Assembly: GCF_900114845.1 (NCBI RefSeq)
Contig: NZ_FOUK01000003.1
Coordinates: 1-64,000 of the forward strand
Reading direction: 5' to 3'
Length of the DNA stretch: 64,000 nt
Origin: Pimelobacter simplex
Lineage (GTDB): Bacteria > Actinomycetota > Actinomycetes > Propionibacteriales > Nocardioidaceae
Position 1 is the first letter of the stretch, and the number at the start of each line of letters is the position of its first letter. The translations under genes and the position numbers were made by a program. A model generated the notes under the pieces. It was not told where the DNA came from. It was given only the letters and a program-made list of their open reading frames with translations, and did not search any database. This document shows, piece after piece, positions 39,101 through 45,004 of this stretch.

Positions 39101-39413
39101 GACCTACACGCTGCGCTCCGGCGACGCCGGGACGAGCCTGCGGAACACGGCCGAGGTCGCGGCCCAGAGCCCCGAGGGCCGCACCACGTCGGCCGCCGAC
39201 ACGGTCACCTACGAGGTCCCGCCTGCGTCAGGTCCGGCGCCCGCGACAGCGCCCGGCGCAGTAGGCGGCAACTCCGGCGGCAGCGGCGCGCTGCCGGCGA
39301 CCGGCTCCGCCGTCTCGCCCGGGTACGTCGGCGCGGGCCTCGCCGCCCTGCTCGGCGGTCTGGCGCTGGCCTGGTACGGACGTCGTCAGCACCGGCCCCG
39401 GCGCCGGGGGTGA
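33144..39413 (+). CDS. Giant sortase-anchored CshA-type fibrillar surface adhesin
   Basis: A 2089-residue cell-wall protein. Residues 23-48 form a long signal peptide ending AEA. Residues ~50-280 resemble the CshA non-repetitive adhesive region. FIDFGDAPESYG (from 281) to EVEDYRV (456-462) is a GEVED-type domain with an Asp-rich, probably calcium-binding loop (GDDRAGVDDEDAV). Fourteen CshA-type repeats of about 97-105 residues run from 470 to 1912 with the core TSGPQGxPQSxDPLAND. A DUF11-like domain (FRVTNTGNTVLHDIAVDDP) precedes the sorting signal LPATG (2050-2054), a membrane helix and RRQHRPRRRG. GTG 33144 has GGGGGTG upstream. No sortase gene is nearby. CshA proteins form fibrils that bind host or partner surfaces; the ligand here is unknown. 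Confidence 0.9.
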   Translation: MPSVPHRVPTAGSAVRQVSGLRARWFAVVAAGVLAVGAWLVVVDSAEARYATGGSGRWRSLVNWMEWPGDGSGRISNGAQASTTQQFGGHTLRTTCTLTNIRADDGAGDIYRYRSGSWSGDALDDLYNIGGTGTNNQLVAGISNGTNPRNPGTMSFHVDCVATLDGEQIPLSGLVFADAEQNNYQPNGQQEWIRATPDDPSGVTWRLLERARTAGCGTGTWLTRGQANESMRMQSTATQCSGTPGGPIALTYMEHASSATFDVNSSNGAVSALALGTVSFIDFGDAPESYGVAAALSDGVIQGGELAYGNTQAFNAGVQEAAMGQPTPRLGARVDPESTQLFSADALGDDRAGVDDEDAVTFPATVEATRGQPITSPPIECHGPGDVVAWFDWNRNGRFDESERSTTEPCGTDGSVAVTWQVPADAVVGTGTTFVRVRIADPSEEIGPVGPTLTGEVEDYRVSVRVVQGPVAADDRSEGNEIGAPVTVAVLANDEGDLDPSTLRLTDPAGDPVTELVVPGEGTWSVGDDGTITFIPEPGFEGNPTPVDYTVENADGLRTGASVTVTYAPEATDDESRDNPRGSTVRIDPLANDKGDLDPSTLRLTDPAGDPVTELVVPGEGTWSVGDDGTITFTPEPGFEGDPTPVDYTVEDRAGQEAGAKITVTYDPGPTAHPDRTTGAQGAPQSVDPLANDERGPQGAALDPSSLTLLDDEGNPVSSLTVPGEGTFTVSDGKLVFTPEPGFVGEATPVRYRVADVNGATAESTYTPTVTPVAQSDTTSGPQGVPQSVDPLANDGADGVELDPSTLTLVDADGNPVSSLTVPGEGTYTVSDGKLVFTPEPQFTGEATPVRYRVEDSEGNTVESTYTPTVTPVTPTANPDTTSGPQGVPQSVDPLANDEAGDDAVPLDPDSLTLLDADGNAVSSVTVAGEGVYTVSDGKLVFTPEPQFTGTATPVDYQVADVNGTTARSTYTPTINPVTPVANPDETSGPQGQPQSIDPLANDEAGDDAVPLDPDSLTLLDADGNPVSSVTVPGEGVYTVSDGKLVFTPEPQFTGTATPVDYQVADTNGTTARSTYTPTITPVTPKANPDETSGPQGQPQSIDPLANDEAGDDAVPLDPDSLTLLDADGNPTDTVTIPGEGTYTVEDGKLVFTPQPQFTGTATPVDYQVADTNGTTARSTYTPTIEPVEPTANPDETSGPQGQPQSIDPLANDEAGDDAVPLDPDSLTLLDADGNPADTVTVPGEGAYTVEDGKLVFTPEPGFVGEATPVRYRVADVNGTETESTYTPTVTPVAQPDTTSGPQGVPQSVDPLANDGADGVELDPSTLTLVDADGNPVSSLTVAGEGTYTVEDGKLVFTPEPGFVGEATPVRYQVEDTDGNTVESTYTPTVTPVSPTANPDTTSGPQGVPQSIDPLANDEAGDDAVPLDPASLTLLDADGNPVSSVTVPGEGTYTVEDGKLVFTPEPQLTGEATPVRYRIADVNGTTAESTYTPTVTPVSPVANPDETSGPQGQPQSIDPLANDEAGDDQVPLDPDSLTLLDDNGDPVDSVTVPGEGTYTVSDGKIVFTPEPQFTGEATPVKYRVADVNGTTAESTYTPTITPVTPKASPDETSGPQGRPQSIDPLANDEAGDDAVPLDPDSLTLLDADGNPANTVTIPGEGTYTVEDGKLVFTPEPGFVGEATPVKYRVADTNGTTAESTYTPTVTPVAQPDTTSGPQGVPQSVDPLANDGADGVELDPDTLTLVDADGNPTDTVTVPGEGTYTVEDGKLVFTPEPGFAGTATPVRYRVGDAEGNTVESTYTPTLTPVTPTAHPDQTSGPQGRPQSIDPLANDQAGDPAVPLDPASLTLLDGNGDPVDSVTVPGEGVYTIEDGKIVFTPEPDFTGTATPVDYQVADVNGTIARSTYTPAVAPDRPGIALDKTTGRYTDKAPRGGSAGDTLVYRFRVTNTGNTVLHDIAVDDPMLGGPVACGSGPLAPGTSRDCADVTYTLRSGDAGTSLRNTAEVAAQSPEGRTTSAADTVTYEVPPASGPAPATAPGAVGGNSGGSGALPATGSAVSPGYVGAGLAALLGGLALAWYGRRQHRPRRRG
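34551..38880 (+). repeat. Fourteen tandem CshA-type repeats within the adhesin gene
   Basis: Repeat starts are about 34551, 34854, 35145, 35460, 35760, 36075, 36390, 36705, 37020, 37320, 37635, 37950, 38265 and 38565. From 35145 on, units are 315 nt, except three 300-nt units at 35460, 37020 and 38265 which carry GADGVELDP in place of EAGDDAVPLDP. Each short unit opens a block of 5, 4 and 2 units. Neighbouring copies are nearly identical at the DNA level, so recombination and length variation between strains, and assembly error, are likely. Confidence 0.9.
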
Positions 39414-39414
39414 G

Positions 39415-40368
39415 TCAGCCGGCGGCTGCCATCCGCGCCGCGAGCGTGCCGGCCGCCACTCGCAGCGGCTCGGGTCCCACGATCGTGAACGGGACGTCGA
39501 ACCGCGCGACGAGAGCCAGGACGCCGGTCCACGACCACGAGCCGATCGTGATCCGGGTGCCGCCGCCGGGCAGCTCCTCGAGCGTCCCGTCACCGAGCCA
39601 GGGGGCGACCTCGCGGGCGGGGAGCGGGAGGTCGACCTGGCCGGTGCAGGGCCAGCGGTCGTCCGTGCTCGTGGTCGCGCCCCTGGCCCGGGCGGCGACG
39701 AAGGTCACGGCGTCCGGTGCGGGCAGCGGGCGCCGGGTGAAGCGGACGCCGCCGGGCTGCGGGGCGAGCCGGTCGAGGCGGAAGGTGCGCCAGTCGGCAC
39801 GATCGAGGTCCCAGGCGACCAGGTACCAGCGCCCGGACCGGGCGACCAGGGCGTGCGGCTCCGTGCGCCGCCGTACGACGTCCTCGCCGCCGCCGGCGTA
39901 GTCGAAGCGGAGGGTGCGCGTGTCGCGGACGGCGGCGCTCACGGCCGCGAGCACGGTGGGGTCGACCGCGGCCCGGTCCGGCGCTGGCGTGCTCTCGAAG
40001 GCGATGCCGTCGACGCGGTGCCGCAGCCGCGAGGGCATCACCTGGCGGACCGTCGCCAGCGCGCGGAGGGCGGCCTCGCCGACGTCCACGCCCGAGGCCG
40101 CGACGTGCTGGAGCGCGACGGCGAGGGCGACGGCCTGGTCGTCGTCGAAGAGCAGGGGCGGCAGGTCGGCGCCGGCGGCCAGCCGGTAGCCGCCGTCGGG
40201 TCCCTTGGCCGCCTCGATCGCGTAGCCGAGCTCGCGGAGCCGGTCGACGTCGCGGCGCACCGTCCGCGGGGTCACGTCCAGGCGCTCGGCCAGCACCGGG
40301 CCCGGCCAGGAGCGCCGGGTCTGCAGCAGGGACAGGAGCGACAACATCCGCGATGAGCTGGCGAGCAC
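39415..40368 (-). CDS. WYL-domain transcriptional regulator (DeoR-like HTH)
   Basis: A 317-residue regulator. An N-terminal winged helix (RMLSLLSLLQTRRSWPGPVL followed by AERLDVTPRTVRRDVDRLRE) is followed by a linker, a WYL ligand-binding domain (EPHALVARSGRWYLVAWDLD) and a WCX C-terminal domain. Start GTG 40368 is the first plausible codon before the HTH. It is divergent from the VOC gene at 40477, and a 9-bp-arm inverted repeat lies between, so it probably controls that gene and itself. Its stop lies one base from the adhesin stop. Confidence 0.87.
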   Translation of the reverse strand: MLASSSRMLSLLSLLQTRRSWPGPVLAERLDVTPRTVRRDVDRLRELGYAIEAAKGPDGGYRLAAGADLPPLLFDDDQAVALAVALQHVAASGVDVGEAALRALATVRQVMPSRLRHRVDGIAFESTPAPDRAAVDPTVLAAVSAAVRDTRTLRFDYAGGGEDVVRRRTEPHALVARSGRWYLVAWDLDRADWRTFRLDRLAPQPGGVRFTRRPLPAPDAVTFVAARARGATTSTDDRWPCTGQVDLPLPAREVAPWLGDGTLEELPGGGTRITIGSWSWTGVLALVARFDVPFTIVGPEPLRVAAGTLAARMAAAG

Positions 40369-40386
40369 ACCTTCATTCTCGGGCAA

Positions 40387-40411
40387 GAAGCGGACCGAAT
40401 CTGTCCGCTTC
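40387..40411. promoter_or_regulatory. Inverted repeat between the WYL regulator and VOC genes
   Basis: GAAGCGGAC-CGAATCT-GTCCGCTTC has perfect 9-bp arms and a 7-nt centre, and lies 18 bp upstream of the WYL gene start in the divergent promoter region. It is a strong operator candidate for the WYL protein. Confidence 0.65.
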
Positions 40412-40476
40412 GTGCGGGAAGGTCGCGTCGGGGCGCGGCGACCGCCGCGACCCGACGTCGACCTCCAGGAGTCCCC

Positions 40477-40935
40477 GTGAGCATCACGACCACCACCCAC
40501 CTGAACTTCCACGGCACCGCGCGGGCCGCGCTGGCCTTCTACCAGCAGGTCTTCGGCGGCGACGTCGTCGCGAGGACCTACGGCGACCTCGGCCAGCCCG
40601 CGGGCACGCCGGGCGCGGACCGGCTCGTCTTCGGCCAGCTCGAGAGCGAGACCGGCTTCCGGGTCATGGCGTACGACGTCCCGGGCGACGCCGCCGCCGA
40701 CCCTGCCGCGCTCGCCGGCGTCACCACCCGCGCGGGCGGCGCCACGATCACCGACCGGACGTTCTTCCTGTCCGTGCGCGGCACGAGCCTGGCGGAGGTC
40801 ACCGGCTACTGGGACGGGCTCGCCGAGGGCGCCACCGTCGTCGAGCCGCTGGCCGCGTCGGCGTGGAGCCCGGGCTTCGGGATGCTCACCGACCGCTTCG
40901 GCGTCACCTGGGTGCTCGACGTCGCGGCCGACTGA
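40477..40935 (+). CDS. VOC family protein, PhnB-like
   Basis: A 152-residue protein with the PhnB/YjdN-type VOC fold: THLNFHGTARAALAFYQQVF, then GDVVARTYGD, and the closing FGMLTDRFGVTWVLDV. This subgroup is often annotated as 3-demethylubiquinone methyltransferase-like but has no demonstrated activity in most cases. GTG 40477 is preceded by CCAGGAG. It is divergent from and probably regulated by the WYL regulator. Confidence 0.82.
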   Translation: MSITTTTHLNFHGTARAALAFYQQVFGGDVVARTYGDLGQPAGTPGADRLVFGQLESETGFRVMAYDVPGDAAADPAALAGVTTRAGGATITDRTFFLSVRGTSLAEVTGYWDGLAEGATVVEPLAASAWSPGFGMLTDRFGVTWVLDVAAD

Positions 40936-40937
40936 GG

Positions 40938-41288
40938 TCAGGCGGGCACGCGGTCGAGGAAGCCGTGCACGTCGCGGATCCGGCCGGCGTCGTCCAGCAC
41001 GACGACGTCGAAGCCGATCACGGCCGGCTCGGCGCCCTCGGGGCCGAGACCCCACTGGAAGCGGATCCGGTCGTGGTGGCCGTCGGGCGCGCCGACCGGC
41101 GTGAAGACGAAGCCGGGGAACTGGGCGTGGACGCCGTCGACCAGGGCGTGCAGCCCGGCGTGGCCGGCGACCTGGGCGAGCGGGTCGGTGTAGGTGACGT
41201 CGGGGGAGAAGTGCTCGGCCAGCAGCTGCTCGCGCTCGGCGGGCGCGGCGTTCCAGGTGGCGAGGTAGGCGTCGACGACGTGGTTCAT
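40938..41288 (-). CDS. SnoaL/NTF2-like protein
   Basis: A 116-residue cone-shaped NTF2/SnoaL fold protein: VVDAYLATWNAAPAEREQLL, SPDVTYTDPLAQVAGHAGLH, then VIGFDVVVLDDAGRIRDVHG. Such proteins act as small isomerases, cyclases or binding proteins; none of these can be assigned. A GGAGC ribosome site precedes the ATG at 41288. It is divergent from the XRE regulator (119 bp apart) and convergent with the VOC gene (2 bp). Confidence 0.82.
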   Translation of the reverse strand: MNHVVDAYLATWNAAPAEREQLLAEHFSPDVTYTDPLAQVAGHAGLHALVDGVHAQFPGFVFTPVGAPDGHHDRIRFQWGLGPEGAEPAVIGFDVVVLDDAGRIRDVHGFLDRVPA

Positions 41289-41395
41289 GGTGGGCTCCGT
41301 TCGTGGGGAGTGGATCGGACGGGGTCAACCGTGGCCCGGGCGGGCGCCGTCCGGCCATGACCTCCGAGGTCATGGGGACGGCGTCGCCGGCTCCC

Positions 41396-41401
41396 TAGGG
41401 T
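41396..41401 (+). promoter_or_regulatory. -10 box (TAGGGT) of the XRE-type regulator, leaderless
   Basis: TAGGGT is followed by GGGGCC and ATG 41408. Confidence 0.6.
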
Positions 41402-41407
41402 GGGGCC

Positions 41408-42184
41408 ATGACCGCCGTAGCCGAGAGCCCGCAGGTGGGGCCGCTGCTCCGCGAGTGGCGGGAGCGCCGCCGGTTCAGCCAGCAGGAGCTGTCGAACCGC
41501 TCGACCGTCTCGACCCGGCACCTGAGCCGGGTCGAGACCGGCCGCGCGCACCCGACGCCGGAGATGATCCTGCACCTGGCCGACAACCTCGAGGTGCCGT
41601 TGCGCGAGCGCAACCGGCTGCTCCTGGCGGCCGGCTACGCGCCGCGCTACCAGGACCGGGCCTGGGACGACGCCTCGCTCGCCGTCGTCATGGACGGCCT
41701 GCGCAGCCTGCTCGACGCGCACCTGCCCTACCCGGCCCTCCTGCTCGACGACCACTGGGACGTCGTCGACGCCAACGCCGCGGTCGCCGCCCTGCTCGAC
41801 GGCTGCGGGCCGGCGCTCGTGGAGCCGCCGATCAACGTCGTCCGCCTGTGTGTCCACCCCGACGGCCTGGCCCCGCGGATCGCGAACCTCGACCAGTGGG
41901 CGGCCCACCTGCACCACCAGGTCCGGCACCGCGCCGAGCGGACCCACGACCCGCGGCACCGCGCCCTCGCGGCCGAGATCGCCGACCTGCGCGGCGGCGT
42001 CCCGCGGACCGACCCCGCGGCGGGCGGGCCGGTGGTGACGATGCAGCTGCGGCTGGGGGAGCGCACGCTGCGGATGTTCAGCACGTCGGCGCAGCTGACC
42101 ACGGCGACGGACGCGGCGCTGGAGGGGCTGCACCTGGAGACGTTCCTGCCGGCCGACGAGGAGACGCGGGCGTTCTTCGGGTGA
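41408..42184 (+). CDS. XRE family regulator with MmyB-like ligand-binding domain
   Basis: A 258-residue protein. The N-terminal helix-turn-helix is LREWRERRRFSQQELSNRST followed by VSTRHLSRVETGRAHPTPEM. The C-terminal PAS-like MmyB domain (PYPALLLDDHWDVVDANAAV, INVVRLCVHPDGLAPRIANL) binds fatty-acid-like ligands in homologues. It is divergent from the SnoaL-like gene and 26 bp upstream of the MDR reductase gene, and probably controls one or both. A leaderless -10 box fixes ATG 41408. Confidence 0.88.
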   Translation: MTAVAESPQVGPLLREWRERRRFSQQELSNRSTVSTRHLSRVETGRAHPTPEMILHLADNLEVPLRERNRLLLAAGYAPRYQDRAWDDASLAVVMDGLRSLLDAHLPYPALLLDDHWDVVDANAAVAALLDGCGPALVEPPINVVRLCVHPDGLAPRIANLDQWAAHLHHQVRHRAERTHDPRHRALAAEIADLRGGVPRTDPAAGGPVVTMQLRLGERTLRMFSTSAQLTTATDAALEGLHLETFLPADEETRAFFG

Positions 42185-42198
42185 CGGTGGCCGGGCGC

Positions 42199-42204
42199 TA
42201 GATT
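42199..42204 (+). promoter_or_regulatory. -10 box (TAGATT) of the MDR reductase gene, leaderless
   Basis: TAGATT is followed by CGATGC and GTG 42211. Confidence 0.55.
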
Positions 42205-42210
42205 CGATGC

Positions 42211-43251
42211 GTGCCCACGAACCGGACGACCACCCAGATCCGCCTCACCACCCGCCCCGTCGGCGAGCCCGCCGACAGCGACTTCACGACCACGACCGAG
42301 GAGGTCCCGGAGCTGACCGAGGGCCAGGTGCTGCTCCGCACCGTCTACCTCTCGCTCGACCCCTACATGCGTGGCCGGATGAGCGACGCCAAGTCGTACG
42401 CCGAGCCGGTGCCGGTCGGTGGGGTCATGGTCGGGGCGACGGTGTGCGAGGTCGTCGAGAGCCGCTCGGAGCGACGGGCGGTCGGCGACCTGGTGCTGGC
42501 CTACACGGGGTGGCAGACGCTGGCGGTGGCCGACGCGCGGCACACGCGGCGCCTCGACCCGGAGGCGGCGCCGGTCTCGACGGCGCTGGGCGTGCTGGGC
42601 ATGCCCGGCTTCACGGCGTACGCCGGACTGCTCGAGATCGGCCGCCCGAAGGAGGGCGAGACGGTGGTGGTCGCCGCGGCGACCGGACCCGTCGGGTCGG
42701 CCGTGGGCCAGATCGCGCAGCTCAAGGGCGCGCGGTCGGTGGGCATCGCGGGCGGTCCGGAGAAGGTGCGGGCGCTGACCGAGGAGTTCGGCTTCGACGT
42801 GGCGCTCGACCACCGCTCGCCGACGTTCCGCGACGACCTCGCGGCGGCGACTCCCGACGGCGTCGACGTCTACTTCGAGAACGTCGGCGGCCCGGTCGCC
42901 GAGGCGGTGACCCGGCGGCTCAACCTCTACGCGCGAGTGCCGGTGTGCGGGCTGGTCGCCAACTACAACGCGACCGAGGCGCCGGAGGGGCCGGACCGGC
43001 TGCCCGGGTTCATGAGCCGGGTGCTGACGCTGAGCCTGACGGTGCGCGGGTTCATCCAGAGTGAGTTCGAGCCGACCCTGCAGGAGCCGTTCCTGCGCGA
43101 GATGTCCGGCTGGGTGCGCGACGGGCAGGTCCGCTACCGCGAGGACGTCGTCGAGGGGCTCGACAACGCGCTCGAGGCGTTCCGCGGGCTGCTCGTGGGC
43201 CGCAACTTCGGCAAGCTGCTGGTCCAGGTCGGCGACGACCCGACCAGCTAG
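42211..43251 (+). CDS. NADP-dependent medium-chain reductase (2-alkenal/prostaglandin reductase type)
   Basis: A 346-residue zinc-free MDR oxidoreductase. VYLSLDPYMRGRMSD is the hallmark of the CurA/leukotriene B4 12-hydroxydehydrogenase subgroup. The cofactor fold is VVVAAATGPVGSAVGQIAQL and DVYFENVGG precedes the dimer region. Members reduce the C=C bond of alpha,beta-unsaturated aldehydes or ketones with NADPH. Its closeness to an MmyB-type lipid-sensing regulator suggests detoxification of lipid-derived enals, which is inference. Confidence 0.9.
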   Translation: MPTNRTTTQIRLTTRPVGEPADSDFTTTTEEVPELTEGQVLLRTVYLSLDPYMRGRMSDAKSYAEPVPVGGVMVGATVCEVVESRSERRAVGDLVLAYTGWQTLAVADARHTRRLDPEAAPVSTALGVLGMPGFTAYAGLLEIGRPKEGETVVVAAATGPVGSAVGQIAQLKGARSVGIAGGPEKVRALTEEFGFDVALDHRSPTFRDDLAAATPDGVDVYFENVGGPVAEAVTRRLNLYARVPVCGLVANYNATEAPEGPDRLPGFMSRVLTLSLTVRGFIQSEFEPTLQEPFLREMSGWVRDGQVRYREDVVEGLDNALEAFRGLLVGRNFGKLLVQVGDDPTS

Positions 43252-43311
43252 TCATCATCGGCGCACCGCCCCCGGGGCGAGCTGCGCAGCCCGCAGCCGG
43301 CCAGGGTCAGA

Positions 43312-43923
43312 TCAGGCCAGGCCGGCCGTGAGTGAGCGGAGGCACCGGACGGCGAGCTCGACCGGTGCCTCCGGCGCGTCGCCCTCGGCCCAGGACTCGA
43401 ACGCGATCCGGATGGCGTCGGTGGCCGCGGCGGCGACGAGGAGCAGGTCGACCGGGTCGGCGTCGGGGGCGATCGCGGCGAGGATCGGGCGCAGCCGGCG
43501 CTCGGAGTCGAGGTTGACCCGGCCCCAGACGGCGGCGAGCGCGACGTCGTCCGCTGCGGCGCGGAGCAGGCCGCGGACCCAGGTGAGTCCGGGGTCGTCG
43601 TCGGCGCTCGTCATCGTGGCGCGGACCGCGGCCTCGACCGCGGGCAGCAGGGGGGTGCCGGGCTCGGTCGCCGCGAGCCCGGCCCGCCAGGCGTCGCCGC
43701 CCACGGTGAGGAGGGGCGCGACGGCGTCCTCCTTGGTGCGGCTGTAGCGGTAGAACGTGCGCAGCGCGATCCCGGCGGCCTCGGCGATCGCCTCGGCCGT
43801 GGTGCCGGCGGCGCCGTGCTCGGTGAAGAGCCGGGCCGCGGTCCGCGCGATCTCCAGCTGGGTCTCCGCCTTGCGGCGCTCGGTCAGCGAGCCGCCCGTC
43901 GTCGTCCCTGCTGTCTCGGTCAC
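43312..43923 (-). CDS. TetR family transcriptional regulator
   Basis: A 203-residue TetR protein: RRKAETQLEIARTAARLFTE, GAAGTTAEAIAEAAGIALRT, then FYRYSRTKEDAV at the end of the HTH. GTG 43923 is chosen rather than an upstream ATG at 44010 because a TACGCT -10 box lies seven bases before it and the upstream stretch covers the palindromic operator. It is divergent from the SDR gene at 44052 and probably represses it and itself. Confidence 0.87.
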   Translation of the reverse strand: MTETAGTTTGGSLTERRKAETQLEIARTAARLFTEHGAAGTTAEAIAEAAGIALRTFYRYSRTKEDAVAPLLTVGGDAWRAGLAATEPGTPLLPAVEAAVRATMTSADDDPGLTWVRGLLRAAADDVALAAVWGRVNLDSERRLRPILAAIAPDADPVDLLLVAAAATDAIRIAFESWAEGDAPEAPVELAVRCLRSLTAGLA

Positions 43924-43930
43924 GAGACCG

Positions 43931-43936
43931 AGCGTA
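43931..43936 (-). promoter_or_regulatory. -10 box (TACGCT) of the TetR gene, leaderless
   Basis: On the minus strand TACGCT is followed by CGGTCTC and GTG 43923. Confidence 0.55.
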
Positions 43937-43971
43937 GCGTTCCGCTGCCTTCCGGGCATATTGTGCAGGTG

Positions 43972-43986
43972 TGGCACGTTGTGCCA
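43972..43986. promoter_or_regulatory. Palindromic TetR operator candidate
   Basis: TGGCAC-GTT-GTGCCA, perfect 6-bp arms, lies between the divergent TetR and SDR genes. A related half (GCATATTGTGC) is just upstream. Confidence 0.55.
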
Positions 43987-44051
43987 GTAACGCGATGACG
44001 AAGCCGCCACCGTGACCGACAGCGAAGCGAGAGCGACAGAGAGGAACCATC

Positions 44052-44837
44052 ATGAACCGTTACGAGGGACGCCGGGTCCTGGTCACCGGAGCGGGCTCGG
44101 GCATCGGGCAGGCCACCGTGCTGCGGATGCTGGCCGAGGGCGGCCGGGTCGTGGCCGCCGACGTGAGCGAGGCCGGCCTCGCCGACACCGTCACGAAGGC
44201 CGGCGCCGCCGCCGGCCGGCTCGCGACCGTGGTGATGAACGTCGCCGACGAGGAGTCGGTCCGCGCGGGCGTCGCAAGCACCGTCGAGGTGCTCGGCGGG
44301 CTCGACGCCGTCGTCAACGCCGCCGGCATCCTGCGCTCCGCGCACACCCACGAGATGGCGGTCGACGCCTTCGAGCAGGTGCTGCGGATCAACCTGGTCG
44401 GCACCTTCCTGGTCATCCGCGAAGCTGTCCCGGCGCTGCTCGAGGGCAACGGCGCCGCGGTCGTGAACTTCAGCTCGACCTCCGCGCAGTTCGCCCACCC
44501 CTACATGGCGGCGTACGCCGCGAGCAAGGGCGGCATCCAGTCGATGACCCACGCCCTGGCGGCCGAGTACGCCCAGGCCGGCATCCGCTTCACCGCCGTC
44601 CAGCCCGGCTCGATCTCGTCCGGGATGACCGACGGCAGCGGCCAGAGCAAGCAGAGCGCCGGCCCCGGCCTCCCCGAGGACGCCGACATGAGCCTCTTCA
44701 TGAAGCTCGCCCCCGCCCTCGGCCAGGGCTTCGCCGGCCCCGAGACCGTCGCCGGCGTGGTGGCGATGCTCGCCAGCGACGACGGCGCCTTCATCACCGG
44801 CACCGAGGTCCGGATCGACGGCGGCACCCACTTCTGA
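44052..44837 (+). CDS. Short-chain dehydrogenase/reductase
   Basis: A 261-residue classical SDR. The cofactor motif is VLVTGAGSGIGQ (residues 9-20), NAAG is near 90 (VVNAAGIL), the catalytic Ser lies in NFSSTSAQ, and YAASKGG carries the catalytic Tyr and Lys. The C-terminus FITGTEVRIDGGTHF is typical of FabG-like enzymes. Substrate unknown; probably an NAD(P)-dependent alcohol or ketone oxidoreductase. An AGAGGAA ribosome site precedes ATG 44052. Likely controlled by the divergent TetR. Confidence 0.9.
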   Translation: MNRYEGRRVLVTGAGSGIGQATVLRMLAEGGRVVAADVSEAGLADTVTKAGAAAGRLATVVMNVADEESVRAGVASTVEVLGGLDAVVNAAGILRSAHTHEMAVDAFEQVLRINLVGTFLVIREAVPALLEGNGAAVVNFSSTSAQFAHPYMAAYAASKGGIQSMTHALAAEYAQAGIRFTAVQPGSISSGMTDGSGQSKQSAGPGLPEDADMSLFMKLAPALGQGFAGPETVAGVVAMLASDDGAFITGTEVRIDGGTHF

Positions 44838-44851
44838 TCCTTCCGGCCCCG

Positions 44852-44955
44852 CGAAGTGCGGAGGTTGCGGGTGCGAGGTGCGGAGGTTGCGGGTGCGAGG
44901 TGCGGCACTCGGACCCGCAACCGGCGTACTTCGGGCCCGCAACCGGCGCACTTCG
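44852..44955. repeat. REP-like cluster of direct and inverted repeats
   Basis: Two head-to-tail copies of a 22-nt unit (GTGCGGAGGTTGCGGGTGCG at 44856 and 44878) are followed by two copies in the other orientation (CCCGCAACCGGCGTACTTCG near 44914, CCCGCAACCGGCGCACTTCG near 44936). The outer ends CGAAGTGCG and CGCACTTCG pair, so the whole ~100 bp can fold into a long hairpin. It lies between the SDR gene and the promoter of the AurF-like gene. Confidence 0.75.
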
Positions 44956-44976
44956 GCGGGGTGGAACGGTTGCGGT

Positions 44977-44999
44977 AGATGTTACCGGCGGTAGCATCT
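44977..44999. promoter_or_regulatory. Palindromic operator over the AurF-like gene promoter
   Basis: AGATGTTACC-GGC-GGTAGCATCT has 10-bp arms with one mismatch. It covers the -10 box of the gene starting at 45005. The left half shares ATGTTACCG with the DNA upstream of the PaaX-like gene (47706-47714). Confidence 0.65.
44992..44997 (+). promoter_or_regulatory. Promoter of the AurF-like gene: TTGCGG -16 nt- TAGCAT, leaderless
   Basis: TAGCAT is followed by seven bases (CTAGTGC) and ATG 45005. A -35-like TTGCGG lies at 44970-44975. The palindrome 44977-44999 fills the space between and includes the -10 box, an arrangement that suggests repression. Confidence 0.6.
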
Positions 45000-45004
45000 A
45001 GTGC

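Noticed and set aside
33144..39413. CRISPR-like array suggested by regular repeats
   Set aside because: The period is 300/315 nt, the repeats are in one reading frame and encode protein domains; there are no short repeats with unique spacers.
43924..44010. Upstream ATG at 44010 for the TetR gene
   Set aside because: The 29 extra residues would run through the palindromic operator, and the -10 box supports GTG 43923.
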